The notes under the pieces: generated by a model
Database searches by the model: none
The model's input: only the letters and a program-made list of their open reading frames with translations
What the model was told of the DNA's origin: nothing
Made by a program: the position numbers and the translations under genes
Shown here: positions 34,651 through 41,902 of the stretch, piece after piece
Numbering within the stretch: position 1 is the stretch's first letter
Layout of the letters: every line of letters begins with the position of its first letter
NCBI RefSeq assembly: GCF_015500075.1
Contig: NZ_CP045496.1
Location: forward strand, 868,001 to 932,000
DNA: 64,000 nucleotides
Source: Mesorhizobium sp. INR15
GTDB lineage: Bacteria; Pseudomonadota; Alphaproteobacteria; Rhizobiales; Rhizobiaceae
Direction of reading: 5' to 3'

Positions 34651-35323
34651 AATGCGACACCGGCGACAGGCCACGCACCCGGTCGCTCAGCAGCGGCCGG
34701 AAGGAGGGCCGCGACTTCACCCGCGTGTACCATTCGCGCGCGGCGGTGTGCTCGCGCCAGTCGATCTCGCCGAGATAATCTAGCACCGACAGCGTCGCCG
34801 CCGCCGCGAGATCGGCATAGGTGACCCTCGGGCCGGCCAGCCAATGGCGGGTGCCGGCCAGCCAGTTGGTGTATTTCATGTGCTGGCGGATGTTGGCGCG
34901 CGCCGCACGGATCGCGCCCGAGTCGGGCGAGCCCCCGCCGGCGGTTTCCGGCATGACCGGCTTCAGCACGCGCTCGCGAACCAGATGCCTGGTCACTTCG
35001 CTTTCGGCCTTGTTGAGATACCAGTCGGTCAGCCGGCGGATCTCGGCGCGCTGCATCGGATCCTCGGCAAACAGCCGCTTGTCGCGCTTCAGCACGCCGC
35101 GCGTCTCATCGAGATATTCGGCGATCACCATGGCGCCGACGATCGGTACGTCGCCTTCGGCCAGCAGGATCGGCAAGGTTCCAGCCGGGTTCAGCGCCAG
35201 GAATTCCTTGCGCCGCGTCCACGGTTTTTCTTCGACCAGCGCCAGCTCCTCGCCGTACTCGCCAAAGGCAAGGCGGACGAAGCGGCAGGTGGCGAACATG
35301 GGGTGATGGAAAAGCGTCAGCAT
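34631..35323 (-). CDS. Glutathione S-transferase family protein
   Basis: The 230-residue protein has an N-terminal thioredoxin-fold domain (LTLFHHPMFATCRFVRLAFG with the Ser/Cys area, then LPILLAEGDVPIVGAMVIAE, the glutathione-binding stretch) and an alpha-helical C-terminal domain (TYADLAAAATLSVLDYL). This is the FzlA-like layout: in Caulobacter, FzlA is an FtsZ-binding GST-like division protein. The MLTLFHHPM start resembles FzlA, so a division role is possible. It heads the GST-queG-SDR operon. Enzymatic activity is not assured. Confidence 0.88.
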   Translation of the reverse strand: MLTLFHHPMFATCRFVRLAFGEYGEELALVEEKPWTRRKEFLALNPAGTLPILLAEGDVPIVGAMVIAEYLDETRGVLKRDKRLFAEDPMQRAEIRRLTDWYLNKAESEVTRHLVRERVLKPVMPETAGGGSPDSGAIRAARANIRQHMKYTNWLAGTRHWLAGPRVTYADLAAAATLSVLDYLGEIDWREHTAAREWYTRVKSRPSFRPLLSDRVRGLSPVSHYADLDF

Positions 35324-35492
35324 GGTTCCGCGATACTAGCACTGGCGAATCGCCAGCGGCGCCGGTAAGTCTTGGCCGCCCGGTTAGCGGGCCGTCATGG
35401 TGTTGCGACCTATAGGGGGACTTCAGCGCCGTGACAAGCGAGCCCTTTTTGCAAGCCCTTCTGTTAGCCGTCACTCGAATGCCGAGGTAGCC

Positions 35493-36299
35493 ATGGAAAG
35501 CCAGACCATCGTCGAAGCCTTGCTGCTCGGCCTGCTGGAGGGCCTGACCGAGTTCATTCCGGTCTCTTCGACAGGCCATATCCTGCTGGCCGGCCATTTT
35601 CTCGGCTTCCACTCGACGGGCAAGGCCTTCGAGATCCTGATCCAGCTCGGCGCCATCCTGGCGATCCTGACTGTCTATTTCCGCCGCCTGTGGCAGATGC
35701 TGATCGACCTGCCGCATGACCGGCTGACGCGGCATTTCGTCCTCGGCATCCTCATCGCCTTCCTGCCCGCCGCCATCATCGGTGCGCTGGCGCATGATTT
35801 CATCAAGACGGTGCTGTTCGAATCGCCAAGGCTGATCTGCATCATGCTGATCATCGGCGGCGTGGTGTTGCTGGTCGTCGACCGCATGAATCTCAAGCCG
35901 GTCTATCGCGACGTCGAGCGCTTCCCGACCCGGCTTTACCTGCAGATCGGTCTTTTCCAGTGCCTGTCGCTGATCCCCGGCACCTCGCGCTCGGGGTCGA
36001 CGATCGTCGGCGCCCTGCTGCTTGGTGTCGACAAGCGGGCGGCGGCGGAATTCTCCTTCTTCCTCGCCATGCCGACCATGGTCGGCGCCTTCGCCTTCGA
36101 CCTGTTCAAGAACCGCAACGTGCTGACCAGCGCCGACCTGCCGATCATCGCCATCGGCTTCGTCGCCGCCTTCGTCACCGCGCTCGTCGTCGTGCGCTTC
36201 CTGCTCGACTACGTCTCGCAGCGCGGCTATTCGCTGTTCGGCTGGTGGCGGCTGGTGGTCGGGACGGTCGGGCTGATAGCGCTGTTTATCTGGGGGTGA
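35493..36299 (+). CDS. uppP: Undecaprenyl-diphosphatase
   Basis: This is an inner-membrane enzyme that removes a phosphate from undecaprenyl diphosphate so the carrier can be reused for peptidoglycan. The 268 residues contain the BacA/UppP motifs GLTEFIPVSSTGHILL and SLIPGTSRSGSTIVGALLLG, with multiple hydrophobic segments. The start MESQTIVEALLLGLLEG at 35493 was chosen over upstream frames. Overexpression of such enzymes gives bacitracin resistance in other bacteria. It converges on yraN, with hairpins between the two. Confidence 0.97.
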   Translation: MESQTIVEALLLGLLEGLTEFIPVSSTGHILLAGHFLGFHSTGKAFEILIQLGAILAILTVYFRRLWQMLIDLPHDRLTRHFVLGILIAFLPAAIIGALAHDFIKTVLFESPRLICIMLIIGGVVLLVVDRMNLKPVYRDVERFPTRLYLQIGLFQCLSLIPGTSRSGSTIVGALLLGVDKRAAAEFSFFLAMPTMVGAFAFDLFKNRNVLTSADLPIIAIGFVAAFVTALVVVRFLLDYVSQRGYSLFGWWRLVVGTVGLIALFIWG

Positions 36300-36305
36300 G
36301 GAGCG

Positions 36306-36344
36306 GTCCGCGAAGCGGACGGAAAGCCAATTGCTTGGCTTTCC
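36306..36344. terminator. Two adjoining hairpins between uppP and yraN
   Basis: gtccgc-gaa-gcggac (36306-36320) is followed directly by ggaaagccaa-ttgc-ttggctttcc (36321-36344). Both stems are perfect. The pair can stop uppP transcription, and that from the opposite side, although long T-runs are missing. The position coincides with the proposed inversion breakpoint (see findings). Confidence 0.55.
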
Positions 36345-36404
36345 GAGCGACGAACGCCCTGAGCCTGCGAAGGGCGAGCTGCCCGCCGCTTCCTGGAACC
36401 GCCA

Positions 36405-36781
36405 TCAATTCCGCCCGTAAAACGCATTCTCGACATGCACCGGCCACGCCAGGGCAGAACCGCCACCATGTCGAAACGCGCCGACAGCCGTCCATAATCC
36501 GGCTGGCGCGACAGCCAGAGGTCGGCGGCGCCCTCGATGCGGCGTTCCGAGTCGTGACCTATCGCTTCCACGGCTTCGATCAGCGTGCGGCGGGCCTTGA
36601 CCTCGACGAACAGAACCAGGTCGCCACGCCTTGCGATCAGGTCGATCTCGCCGGACCGCGTGCGGTAGCGGCGGGCGAGAATCCGGTAGCCTTTCAGCAT
36701 CAGCGCCACCGCCGCCAGCCATTCGCCGCGATGGCCGCGCCGATAGGCCTTTTGGCGGCTGGCCGCAGGACGCTCAGCCAC
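36405..36781 (-). pseudogene. yraN: YraN/UPF0102 endonuclease-fold protein, -1 frameshift near its end
   Basis: The first 110 or so residues (RGHRGEWLAAVALMLKGYRI, TRSGEIDLIARRGDLVLFVE, VKARRTLIEAVEA) are a clear YraN/UPF0102 restriction-endonuclease-like fold with the E-x-D-x18-E-V-K core. After RFDMVAVLPWR the frame moves at 36446. Adding one base gives WPVHVENAFYGRN and a stop at 36405, for 125 residues, the family's usual end. As it stands, translation runs on to 36227 as an unnatural 184-residue protein that overlaps uppP. It overlaps rsmI by 8 bases, a typical pairing. Error or real mutation is open. Confidence 0.85.
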
Positions 36782-37700
36782 CGCCGCCTTCCGAGCCGTC
36801 GGGTTCCTTGGCGTCCTTGAGTTCGAGCAGGCGCCGGTAAAGCGCCTGTTTCTGGCCGCCGGTCATTTTCGCCGCCTCGGAGGCCGCCTTGGAGGCCGGC
36901 ATTTCGGCGGCGAGCGACAGCAAAAGCCGGTCGATGTCTTCAGGTTCGTCGGCCTTGGCCTCGGCGGGCCCGACGCAGATGACGATCTCGCCCTTCGGCG
37001 TGTCGGCCGCTGCGTAGTGGTCAGCGAGGACCTGGAGCGTGCCGGTGCGCATTTCCTCGAAGGTCTTGGTCAGCTCGCGGCCGATCGCGGCTTTGCGCTC
37101 GCCGCCGAGCGCTTCGACCATGGCGACAAGCGTTTCGGCGAGCCGGCGTGGCGATTCAAAGAAGATCAGCGTCGCCGGCACGGTTTTCAGCGCGGCCAGC
37201 CGTGTCAGCCGCTGCCCGTTCTTCACCGGCAGGAAACCGGCGAACAGGAAGGCATCGGAGGGCAGGCCGGACGCGGTCAGCGCGGCGAGCGGGGCTGACG
37301 GGCCGGGGATCGGCACGACGCGCAGGCTTCGATCCAGCGCCTCGCCGACCAGGCGATAGCCGGGATCGGAGATGAGCGGCGTACCGGCATCCGAAATCAG
37401 CGCCACGCTCTGCCCGGCTTCCAGCGCGGCGATCAGCTTGGGCCCGGCCTCGCCGGCATTGTGTTCGTGATAGGCGGTGGTGCGGCGGCGAATGCCGTAG
37501 CGGTCGAGCAGCACGCGCGAAACACGTGTGTCCTCGCAAGCGACGATGTCGGCGGCGGCCAGGGTCTCCAGCGCGCGCAAGGTGATGTCGGCCAGATTGC
37601 CGATCGGCGTCGCCACCAGATAGAGCGCCGGCTCGAGCGGCCGCGCCGGTATCTCGGTCTGGCCGATCACATAGCTGCGTTTTACGATTTCGCCGGTCAC
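36774..37700 (-). CDS. rsmI: 16S rRNA (cytidine(1402)-2'-O)-methyltransferase
   Basis: RsmI methylates the 2'-O of C1402 in 16S rRNA using SAM. The 308 residues are of the tetrapyrrole-methylase (TP_methylase) fold, with LYLVATPIGNLADITLRALE, CEDTRVSRVLLDRYGI and LISDAGTPLISDPGYRLV as family hallmarks. A C-terminal RsmI-type HTH region is seen around MTGGQKQALYRRLLEL. Its stop overlaps the start of yraN by 8 bases. The upstream gene in many relatives, a penicillin-binding-protein activator, is not found here. Confidence 0.96.
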   Translation of the reverse strand: MTGEIVKRSYVIGQTEIPARPLEPALYLVATPIGNLADITLRALETLAAADIVACEDTRVSRVLLDRYGIRRRTTAYHEHNAGEAGPKLIAALEAGQSVALISDAGTPLISDPGYRLVGEALDRSLRVVPIPGPSAPLAALTASGLPSDAFLFAGFLPVKNGQRLTRLAALKTVPATLIFFESPRRLAETLVAMVEALGGERKAAIGRELTKTFEEMRTGTLQVLADHYAAADTPKGEIVICVGPAEAKADEPEDIDRLLLSLAAEMPASKAASEAAKMTGGQKQALYRRLLELKDAKEPDGSEGGGG

Positions 37701-37848
37701 CAGGCAGTCTCCGTTCAGCCCTGTTTGGCACGGCGCTGGCCGGCTTGCAAAAGCCGATGTCGATGTAATGCGGCCGCCATGCCTTCGCCACAGTAGGGAA
37801 CGAAACCGGGTTTGGCAGATTTAGCCCCTGATTCCCCAGGAGGACAGG

Positions 37849-38034
37849 ATGGACAGTCTCAAGATACAGGACGCCTTCGAGCCCTATTATGCCGGCCGCA
37901 ATCGCGTTGCCGGGCAGAAGGAGCGGCGCCCGACTGCCAGAACCGAAACAAGCCAGGCCCAAAAGCCGGCCGCGGGCTCCTTGCCTGCGGACACCAGGCT
38001 TTCAGGCGAACCCGACAGCACGACGGAGCACTGA
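37849..38034 (+). CDS. Small hypothetical protein
   Basis: The 61-residue protein begins MDSLKIQDAFEPYYAGRNRV and is hydrophilic and Pro/Thr/Ser-rich in its second half. A strong AGGAGGA lies 7 bases before the ATG, which is the main support for calling it. There is no signal peptide, membrane segment or recognisable family. It is divergent from rsmI. Confidence 0.5.
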   Translation: MDSLKIQDAFEPYYAGRNRVAGQKERRPTARTETSQAQKPAAGSLPADTRLSGEPDSTTEH

Positions 38035-38101
38035 CCGGACGATGCCCAATCGCTTCGACATTTTCATCACCCGTCTCGAAACCAAGACCGCCCGCCCACC
38101 A

Positions 38102-38222
38102 TCACACCCGATAGGCGACCAGCACCGCGCCCGCCGCGACAAGGGCGACGCCAAGCCAGTTCGTGCCGGAGAGGCGCTCGCCGAGAAAGGCCGCGCCAAA
38201 CACCGCCACAAGCACGACGCCT
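38102..38222 (-). pseudogene. Remnant of an EamA/DMT-superfamily transporter (C-terminal end only)
   Basis: On the minus strand, about 40 residues read GSGVVLVAVFGAAFLGERLS, then GTNWLGVALVAAGAVLVAYRV and stop. This is the last helices of a drug/metabolite transporter (EamA) with the GERLSGTNWLGVALVAAGA pattern. Nothing upstream (38223-38280) continues the fold, so the gene is truncated and only its 3' end remains beside the phosphatase gene. It marks a deletion or rearrangement junction. Confidence 0.6.
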
Positions 38223-38280
38223 GAGCCCTCGTCGTCTCCGAGCGAAGGCGCGGATCCCAGGATTGAATGGCGAACGCTAT

Positions 38281-38604
38281 TCAGTCCAGATAGCGTGAAA
38301 CCCGCGCCTTCAGAATCGCAATTAATTCCGGATCCATGAATTCGTAGTCATCCGGGATGTCGAGACAGATCACCTTGGCCGCCTTCAGGCTCTCCTTGAA
38401 CCTTTTCTGCAGCTTCGTGCGGTGGGTCTTTTCCATCACGAAAATAATGTCCGCCCACTCGACCTGTTCGTGCGTCAGCGGGTTGTCGGCGTCATGATTG
38501 GTGCCGGCGGAGGCGACCTCGATGTCGCGGCGCGTCGAAAACACCTGCTCGGCGGTCGGGCTGCGCAGACGGTTCTGGCTGCAGACGAAGAGGATGTTTT
38601 TCAA
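38281..38604 (-). CDS. Low molecular weight protein tyrosine phosphatase-like protein
   Basis: The 107-residue protein begins KNILFVCSQNRLRSPTAEQV, with the CX5R phosphatase loop (CSQNRLR) followed by Ser. It then has WADIIFVMEKTH and CLDIPDDYEFMDPELI. This is the short LMWPTP-like family found widely in rhizobia. The start is a TTG at 38604 with GGA upstream. An upstream ATG at 38688 would run through a repeat-like region and is not family-like. Activity is probable because Cys, Arg and the DPD-type Asp are present, but the substrate is unknown. Confidence 0.85.
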   Translation of the reverse strand: MKNILFVCSQNRLRSPTAEQVFSTRRDIEVASAGTNHDADNPLTHEQVEWADIIFVMEKTHRTKLQKRFKESLKAAKVICLDIPDDYEFMDPELIAILKARVSRYLD

Positions 38605-38619
38605 GGAATTTTTCCGTGG

Positions 38620-38661
38620 AGCAAGATCTCGTCCCGGCTTCCATTTTTCGGGATCATGCTT
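38620..38661. repeat. Partial rhizobial palindromic repeat between hemW and the phosphatase gene
   Basis: Reads agcaagatctcg... ...cgggatcatgct, i.e. the reverse form of the 26541-26589 element with an imperfect left arm. It abuts the hemW stop codon, so it sits at the very end of that gene. Confidence 0.6.
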
Positions 38662-39838
38662 AGCGTGCCAGATCCGCAACCACCGCATCGAGCACGATCA
38701 TGCCGGCGGGCGTGGCGCGTAGCCTGGAATTCCCGATCGGCGCAACCAGTCCTTCGCCTTGCAGCACCGAAAGCCGTGACGTCGACAGGCCGCGCCCGGA
38801 AAACGCCTCGTAGCGGGAAAGATCGATGCCTTCGGCCAGCCGCAACCCCATCAGCAGGAACTCGTCGGCCTCTTCGGAACGCGTCAGGATTTCGCCGCCG
38901 GTGACACCATGGCCCTTGGCCTCGACAAGGTTGGCCCAGGTTTCCGGCATCCGCTCGGCGATCGTCACCACGCGGCGGCCGTTCTCGACGAAGCGGCCAT
39001 GCGCGCCGGGACCGACACCGACATATTCGCCATAGCGCCAATAGGTCAGGTTGTGCCGGCTTTCGGCGCCCGGCTTGGCGTGGTTTGAAATCTCGTAGGC
39101 CGGCAGGCCGTGCGCCGAGGTGATCTCCTGCGTCAGCGCATAGAGATCGGCGGCGTGGTCATTGTCAGGAATGACGAATTTCTTCGCCGCGTGCAGGGCG
39201 TGGAACGGCGTGCCTTCCTCGATGGTCAGCTGATAGAGCGACAGATGGTCGGCGGCATGGCCGATCGCCTGTTCGAGTTCGCCTTGCCAGGCCTCCGGAG
39301 TCTGGCCGGGCCGGGCATAGATCAGGTCGAAGGACAGGCGCGGAAAGATCTCGCGCGCCAGGCCGATGGCATGCAGCGCCTCCGAAACATTGTGCAGCCG
39401 GCCAAGGAAGCGCAAATCCTTGTCGTTCAACGCCTGCACGCCGAGCGACACGCGGTTGACGCCGGCGGCCCGATAGCCGCGAAACCGTTCGGCCTCGACC
39501 GAGGACGGGTTGGCCTCCAGTGTCACCTCGATGCCTTCCGGCACCGTCCAGTTCTTCGCCACGGCGTCGAGAACCCGCGCCACGGTCTCGGGTTTCATCA
39601 GCGACGGCGTGCCGCCGCCGAGGAACACGCTGGTCACCTCGCGCGGGCCGGTGCGTTCTCGCATCGTTGCAAGCTCCGCCTCGAAGGCGGCTGCAAAACG
39701 GTCCTGATCCACCGGCTGGTGGCGGACGTGGCTGTTGAAGTCGCAATACGGGCATTTGGCCGCGCAGAACGGCCAATGGACATAGACGCCGAAACCCGGG
39801 CTACGGTCGAGCGGCATGGTCACGCCGGGCCCGGTCAT
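38660..39838 (-). CDS. hemW: Radical SAM heme chaperone
   Basis: HemW binds heme and a 4Fe-4S cluster and delivers heme to respiratory enzymes. It is related to oxygen-independent coproporphyrinogen oxidase but lacks that activity. The 392 residues include VYVHWPFCAAKCPYCDFNSH (CX3CX2C cluster) and TSVFLGGGTPSLM. The HemN-type fourth cysteine is absent, as in HemW. The start overlaps the rdgB stop by 4 bases. An alternative ATG 21 bases later would also be possible. Confidence 0.94.
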   Translation of the reverse strand: MTGPGVTMPLDRSPGFGVYVHWPFCAAKCPYCDFNSHVRHQPVDQDRFAAAFEAELATMRERTGPREVTSVFLGGGTPSLMKPETVARVLDAVAKNWTVPEGIEVTLEANPSSVEAERFRGYRAAGVNRVSLGVQALNDKDLRFLGRLHNVSEALHAIGLAREIFPRLSFDLIYARPGQTPEAWQGELEQAIGHAADHLSLYQLTIEEGTPFHALHAAKKFVIPDNDHAADLYALTQEITSAHGLPAYEISNHAKPGAESRHNLTYWRYGEYVGVGPGAHGRFVENGRRVVTIAERMPETWANLVEAKGHGVTGGEILTRSEEADEFLLMGLRLAEGIDLSRYEAFSGRGLSTSRLSVLQGEGLVAPIGNSRLRATPAGMIVLDAVVADLAR

Positions 39839-40482
39839 TCCGAGCCAAGCCGGGCGCGGGCGAATTTCTGGAAGGCGCGGGCGCGATGCGACAAGGCGGT
39901 TGACTGGCCCGGCTTCCAGCCATGCTTTTCCTCGGCGCTCATCTCACCAAAGGTTTTTTCGAAGCCATCCGGCAGGAACACCGGGTCGTAGCCGAAGCCA
40001 ATCCCGCCGCGCGGCGGCCACACCAGCGTGCCTTCGGCCTCGCCACGGTAATATTCGGCCTCGCCGTCGGGGAAAGCCAGGCAGATGACCGCGACGAACC
40101 GTCCCTTGCGCTGCGCCGGCTCGGCCGCGCCGACTTCCTGCAGCGCCACTTCGGTGCGCTGCATGGCCATGGCAAAATCGCGCGAGCCATCAGGGGTTTC
40201 GGCCCAATTGGCGGTATAGACGCCAGGTGCGCCATCAAGGGCGTCGACGCAGAGGCCGGAATCGTCAGACAGCGACGGCAGGCCGGTCGCGGTCGCCGCC
40301 GCGAGAGCCTTGATATAGGCGTTTTCCTCGAACGTGGTGCCGGTCTCGTCCGGTTCCGGCAGGCCATAGTCCTTGGCCGACTTCGCCTCGAAGCCGAAAG
40401 GCGCCATCAGATCGGCGAATTCGCGCAGCTTGCCGGCATTGTGGCTGGCAACGACGATCTTCTTTCCGTCAAGTGAGTGCAT
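39835..40482 (-). CDS. rdgB: RdgB/HAM1 family non-canonical purine NTP pyrophosphatase
   Basis: This enzyme removes ITP, XTP and related faulty nucleotides from the pool. The 215 residues contain KIVVASHNAGKLREF, TFEENAYIKALAAA and LSDDSGLCVDAL, the family signature, then GIGFGYDPVFLPDG. An extended frame to 40569 is not used: the start at 40482 overlaps the stop of the VOC gene (TGATG) and matches the family. It is coupled to hemW by a 4-base overlap. Confidence 0.96.
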   Translation of the reverse strand: MHSLDGKKIVVASHNAGKLREFADLMAPFGFEAKSAKDYGLPEPDETGTTFEENAYIKALAAATATGLPSLSDDSGLCVDALDGAPGVYTANWAETPDGSRDFAMAMQRTEVALQEVGAAEPAQRKGRFVAVICLAFPDGEAEYYRGEAEGTLVWPPRGGIGFGYDPVFLPDGFEKTFGEMSAEEKHGWKPGQSTALSHRARAFQKFARARLGSE

Positions 40483-40892
40483 CAAAGGCCCCAGATTCTC
40501 GGTTCGGCGAATTCGATCGAATTGCCGGAAGGGTCGCGGATATAGATCGAACGGCCACCTTGCAGCCACTCAAATTCGCTTTCGATGTCTATATTCCGCG
40601 TTTTCAGATGCGCTTTCCAGCCGACTATTTCATCCGCGCTGGCGGCAAAGCAGAGATGGCCTTCGCCAACGGTACCGTGCGGCGGCACCTGCAGCCGGGC
40701 GTCAGGCGACGGCGGCACTTTGGTGACTTCTGCATTGAAGACGAGCAAGACACCGGCGCCGCAGCGGAAGAAAAGATGCCGGCCCTCGACCTTGCCCAGG
40801 AGATCAAGGCCGAGCACGCCGGTGTAGAAGCTTTCCGCCGCGGCAAGGTCGTTGACGTAGAGGGCCGATTCAAGGATCGCGGCGGGCTGCAT
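40482..40892 (-). CDS. VOC family (glyoxalase/dioxygenase-fold) protein
   Basis: The 136-residue protein has the paired beta-alpha-beta-beta-beta units of the vicinal oxygen chelate fold: ALYVNDLAAAESFYTGVLGL at the start and GGRSIYIRDPSGNSIEFAEP at the end. Metal ligands may be His and Glu in GHLCFAA and EFAEP. The reaction is unknown. The ATG at 40892 was chosen on family length over the one at 40937. It lies between rph and rdgB, so it shares their transcript, and its stop overlaps the rdgB start. Confidence 0.88.
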   Translation of the reverse strand: MQPAAILESALYVNDLAAAESFYTGVLGLDLLGKVEGRHLFFRCGAGVLLVFNAEVTKVPPSPDARLQVPPHGTVGEGHLCFAASADEIVGWKAHLKTRNIDIESEFEWLQGGRSIYIRDPSGNSIEFAEPRIWGL

Positions 40893-40983
40893 CGCTTTCA
40901 AAACTCCGTTGGTCAGCGGCTCAAATGGCTGCTGCACCGCTCACTTGCAACGTTGACGCCGCGCTCTCCCTGGTTCAACGCCC

Positions 40984-41700
40984 TCAGGCGACCGCCATCT
41001 GCTGCAGGCTGACCAGGCGCTGGATGCCTTTCTTGGCCAGGCCCATGAGCGATGCGAACTGCTCTTCCGAGAAGGGCTCGCCCTCGGCGGTGCCCTGGAT
41101 CTCGACGATGCCGCCCTTGCCGGTCATGACGAAATTGGCGTCGGTGCCGGCCGAGGAATCCTCAATGTAATCCAGGTCGATGACCGGCTGGCCATCATGG
41201 ATGCCGCAGGAAATCGCCGCGACATGATCCTTCAGCACCTTGGCGACGCTGGCCATCTGCCGCGCTTCCATCCAGCGCAGGCAATCATACAGCGCCACCC
41301 AGCCGCCGGTGATCGAGGCGGTGCGGGTGCCGCCATCGGCCTGGATGACGTCGCAGTCGACGGTGATCTGCTGTTCGCCCAGAGCCTGCAGGTCGACGAC
41401 CGCACGCAAGGAACGGCCGATCAGGCGCTGGATTTCCAGTGTGCGGCCGCCCTGCTTGCCCGCCGAAGCCTCGCGGCGCATGCGCTCGCCGGTCGAGCGC
41501 GGCAGCATGCCGTATTCCGCCGTAACCCAGCCCTTGCCGGAATTGCGCATCCAGCCCGGCACCTTTTCCTCAAGGCTCGCCGTGCACAGCACATGCGTGT
41601 CGCCGAACTTCACCAGGCATGAGCCTTCGGCGTGCTTGGAGACACCGCGCTCGAAGGATATGGCGCGCATTTCGTCGAATTGGCGTTTGGAGGGGCGCAT
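40984..41700 (-). CDS. rph: Ribonuclease PH
   Basis: This phosphorolytic exoribonuclease trims tRNA 3' ends. The 238 residues match the family: CLVKFGDTHVLCTASLEEKV, the RSTGERMRREASAGKQGGRT stretch, TVDCDVIQADGGTRTASITG and DLDYIEDSSAGTDANFVMTG. It begins the rph-VOC-rdgB-hemW series and is divergent from hrcA with a 202-base spacer. Confidence 0.97.
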   Translation of the reverse strand: MRPSKRQFDEMRAISFERGVSKHAEGSCLVKFGDTHVLCTASLEEKVPGWMRNSGKGWVTAEYGMLPRSTGERMRREASAGKQGGRTLEIQRLIGRSLRAVVDLQALGEQQITVDCDVIQADGGTRTASITGGWVALYDCLRWMEARQMASVAKVLKDHVAAISCGIHDGQPVIDLDYIEDSSAGTDANFVMTGKGGIVEIQGTAEGEPFSEEQFASLMGLAKKGIQRLVSLQQMAVA

Positions 41701-41798
41701 TCAGGCTTCTTTCCAGTCATTTTTCGGAATCGTGGCCGGCTTGTAGCCGCATGGCAGGCATGGCGCAAAGGAAAATGGACCGGGCGCTCCCGGGATGC

Positions 41799-41854
41799 GG
41801 CACCGGGTGACCGCAGTGCGATGCCGGGCGACCGCAGTGCGGCGCCGGGTTGCG
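41799..41854. repeat. Short tandem repeat in the rph-hrcA spacer
   Basis: Two full units of 21 bases (ggcaccgggtgaccgcagtgc and gatgccgggcgaccgcagtgc, differing at few positions) and a partial third lie between rph and hrcA. A CIRCE element was not seen, and the role is unknown. Confidence 0.55.
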
Positions 41855-41902
41855 TGGTGGGGGTTGAAGCCTGTAACCTTGGGCTGGAGGTTTTTTGACC
41901 GA

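Noticed and set aside
38042..38224. Plus-strand frame MPNRFDIFITRLE...
   Set aside because: Has no good ribosome binding site and lies opposite the EamA remnant, whose transmembrane pattern is convincing.
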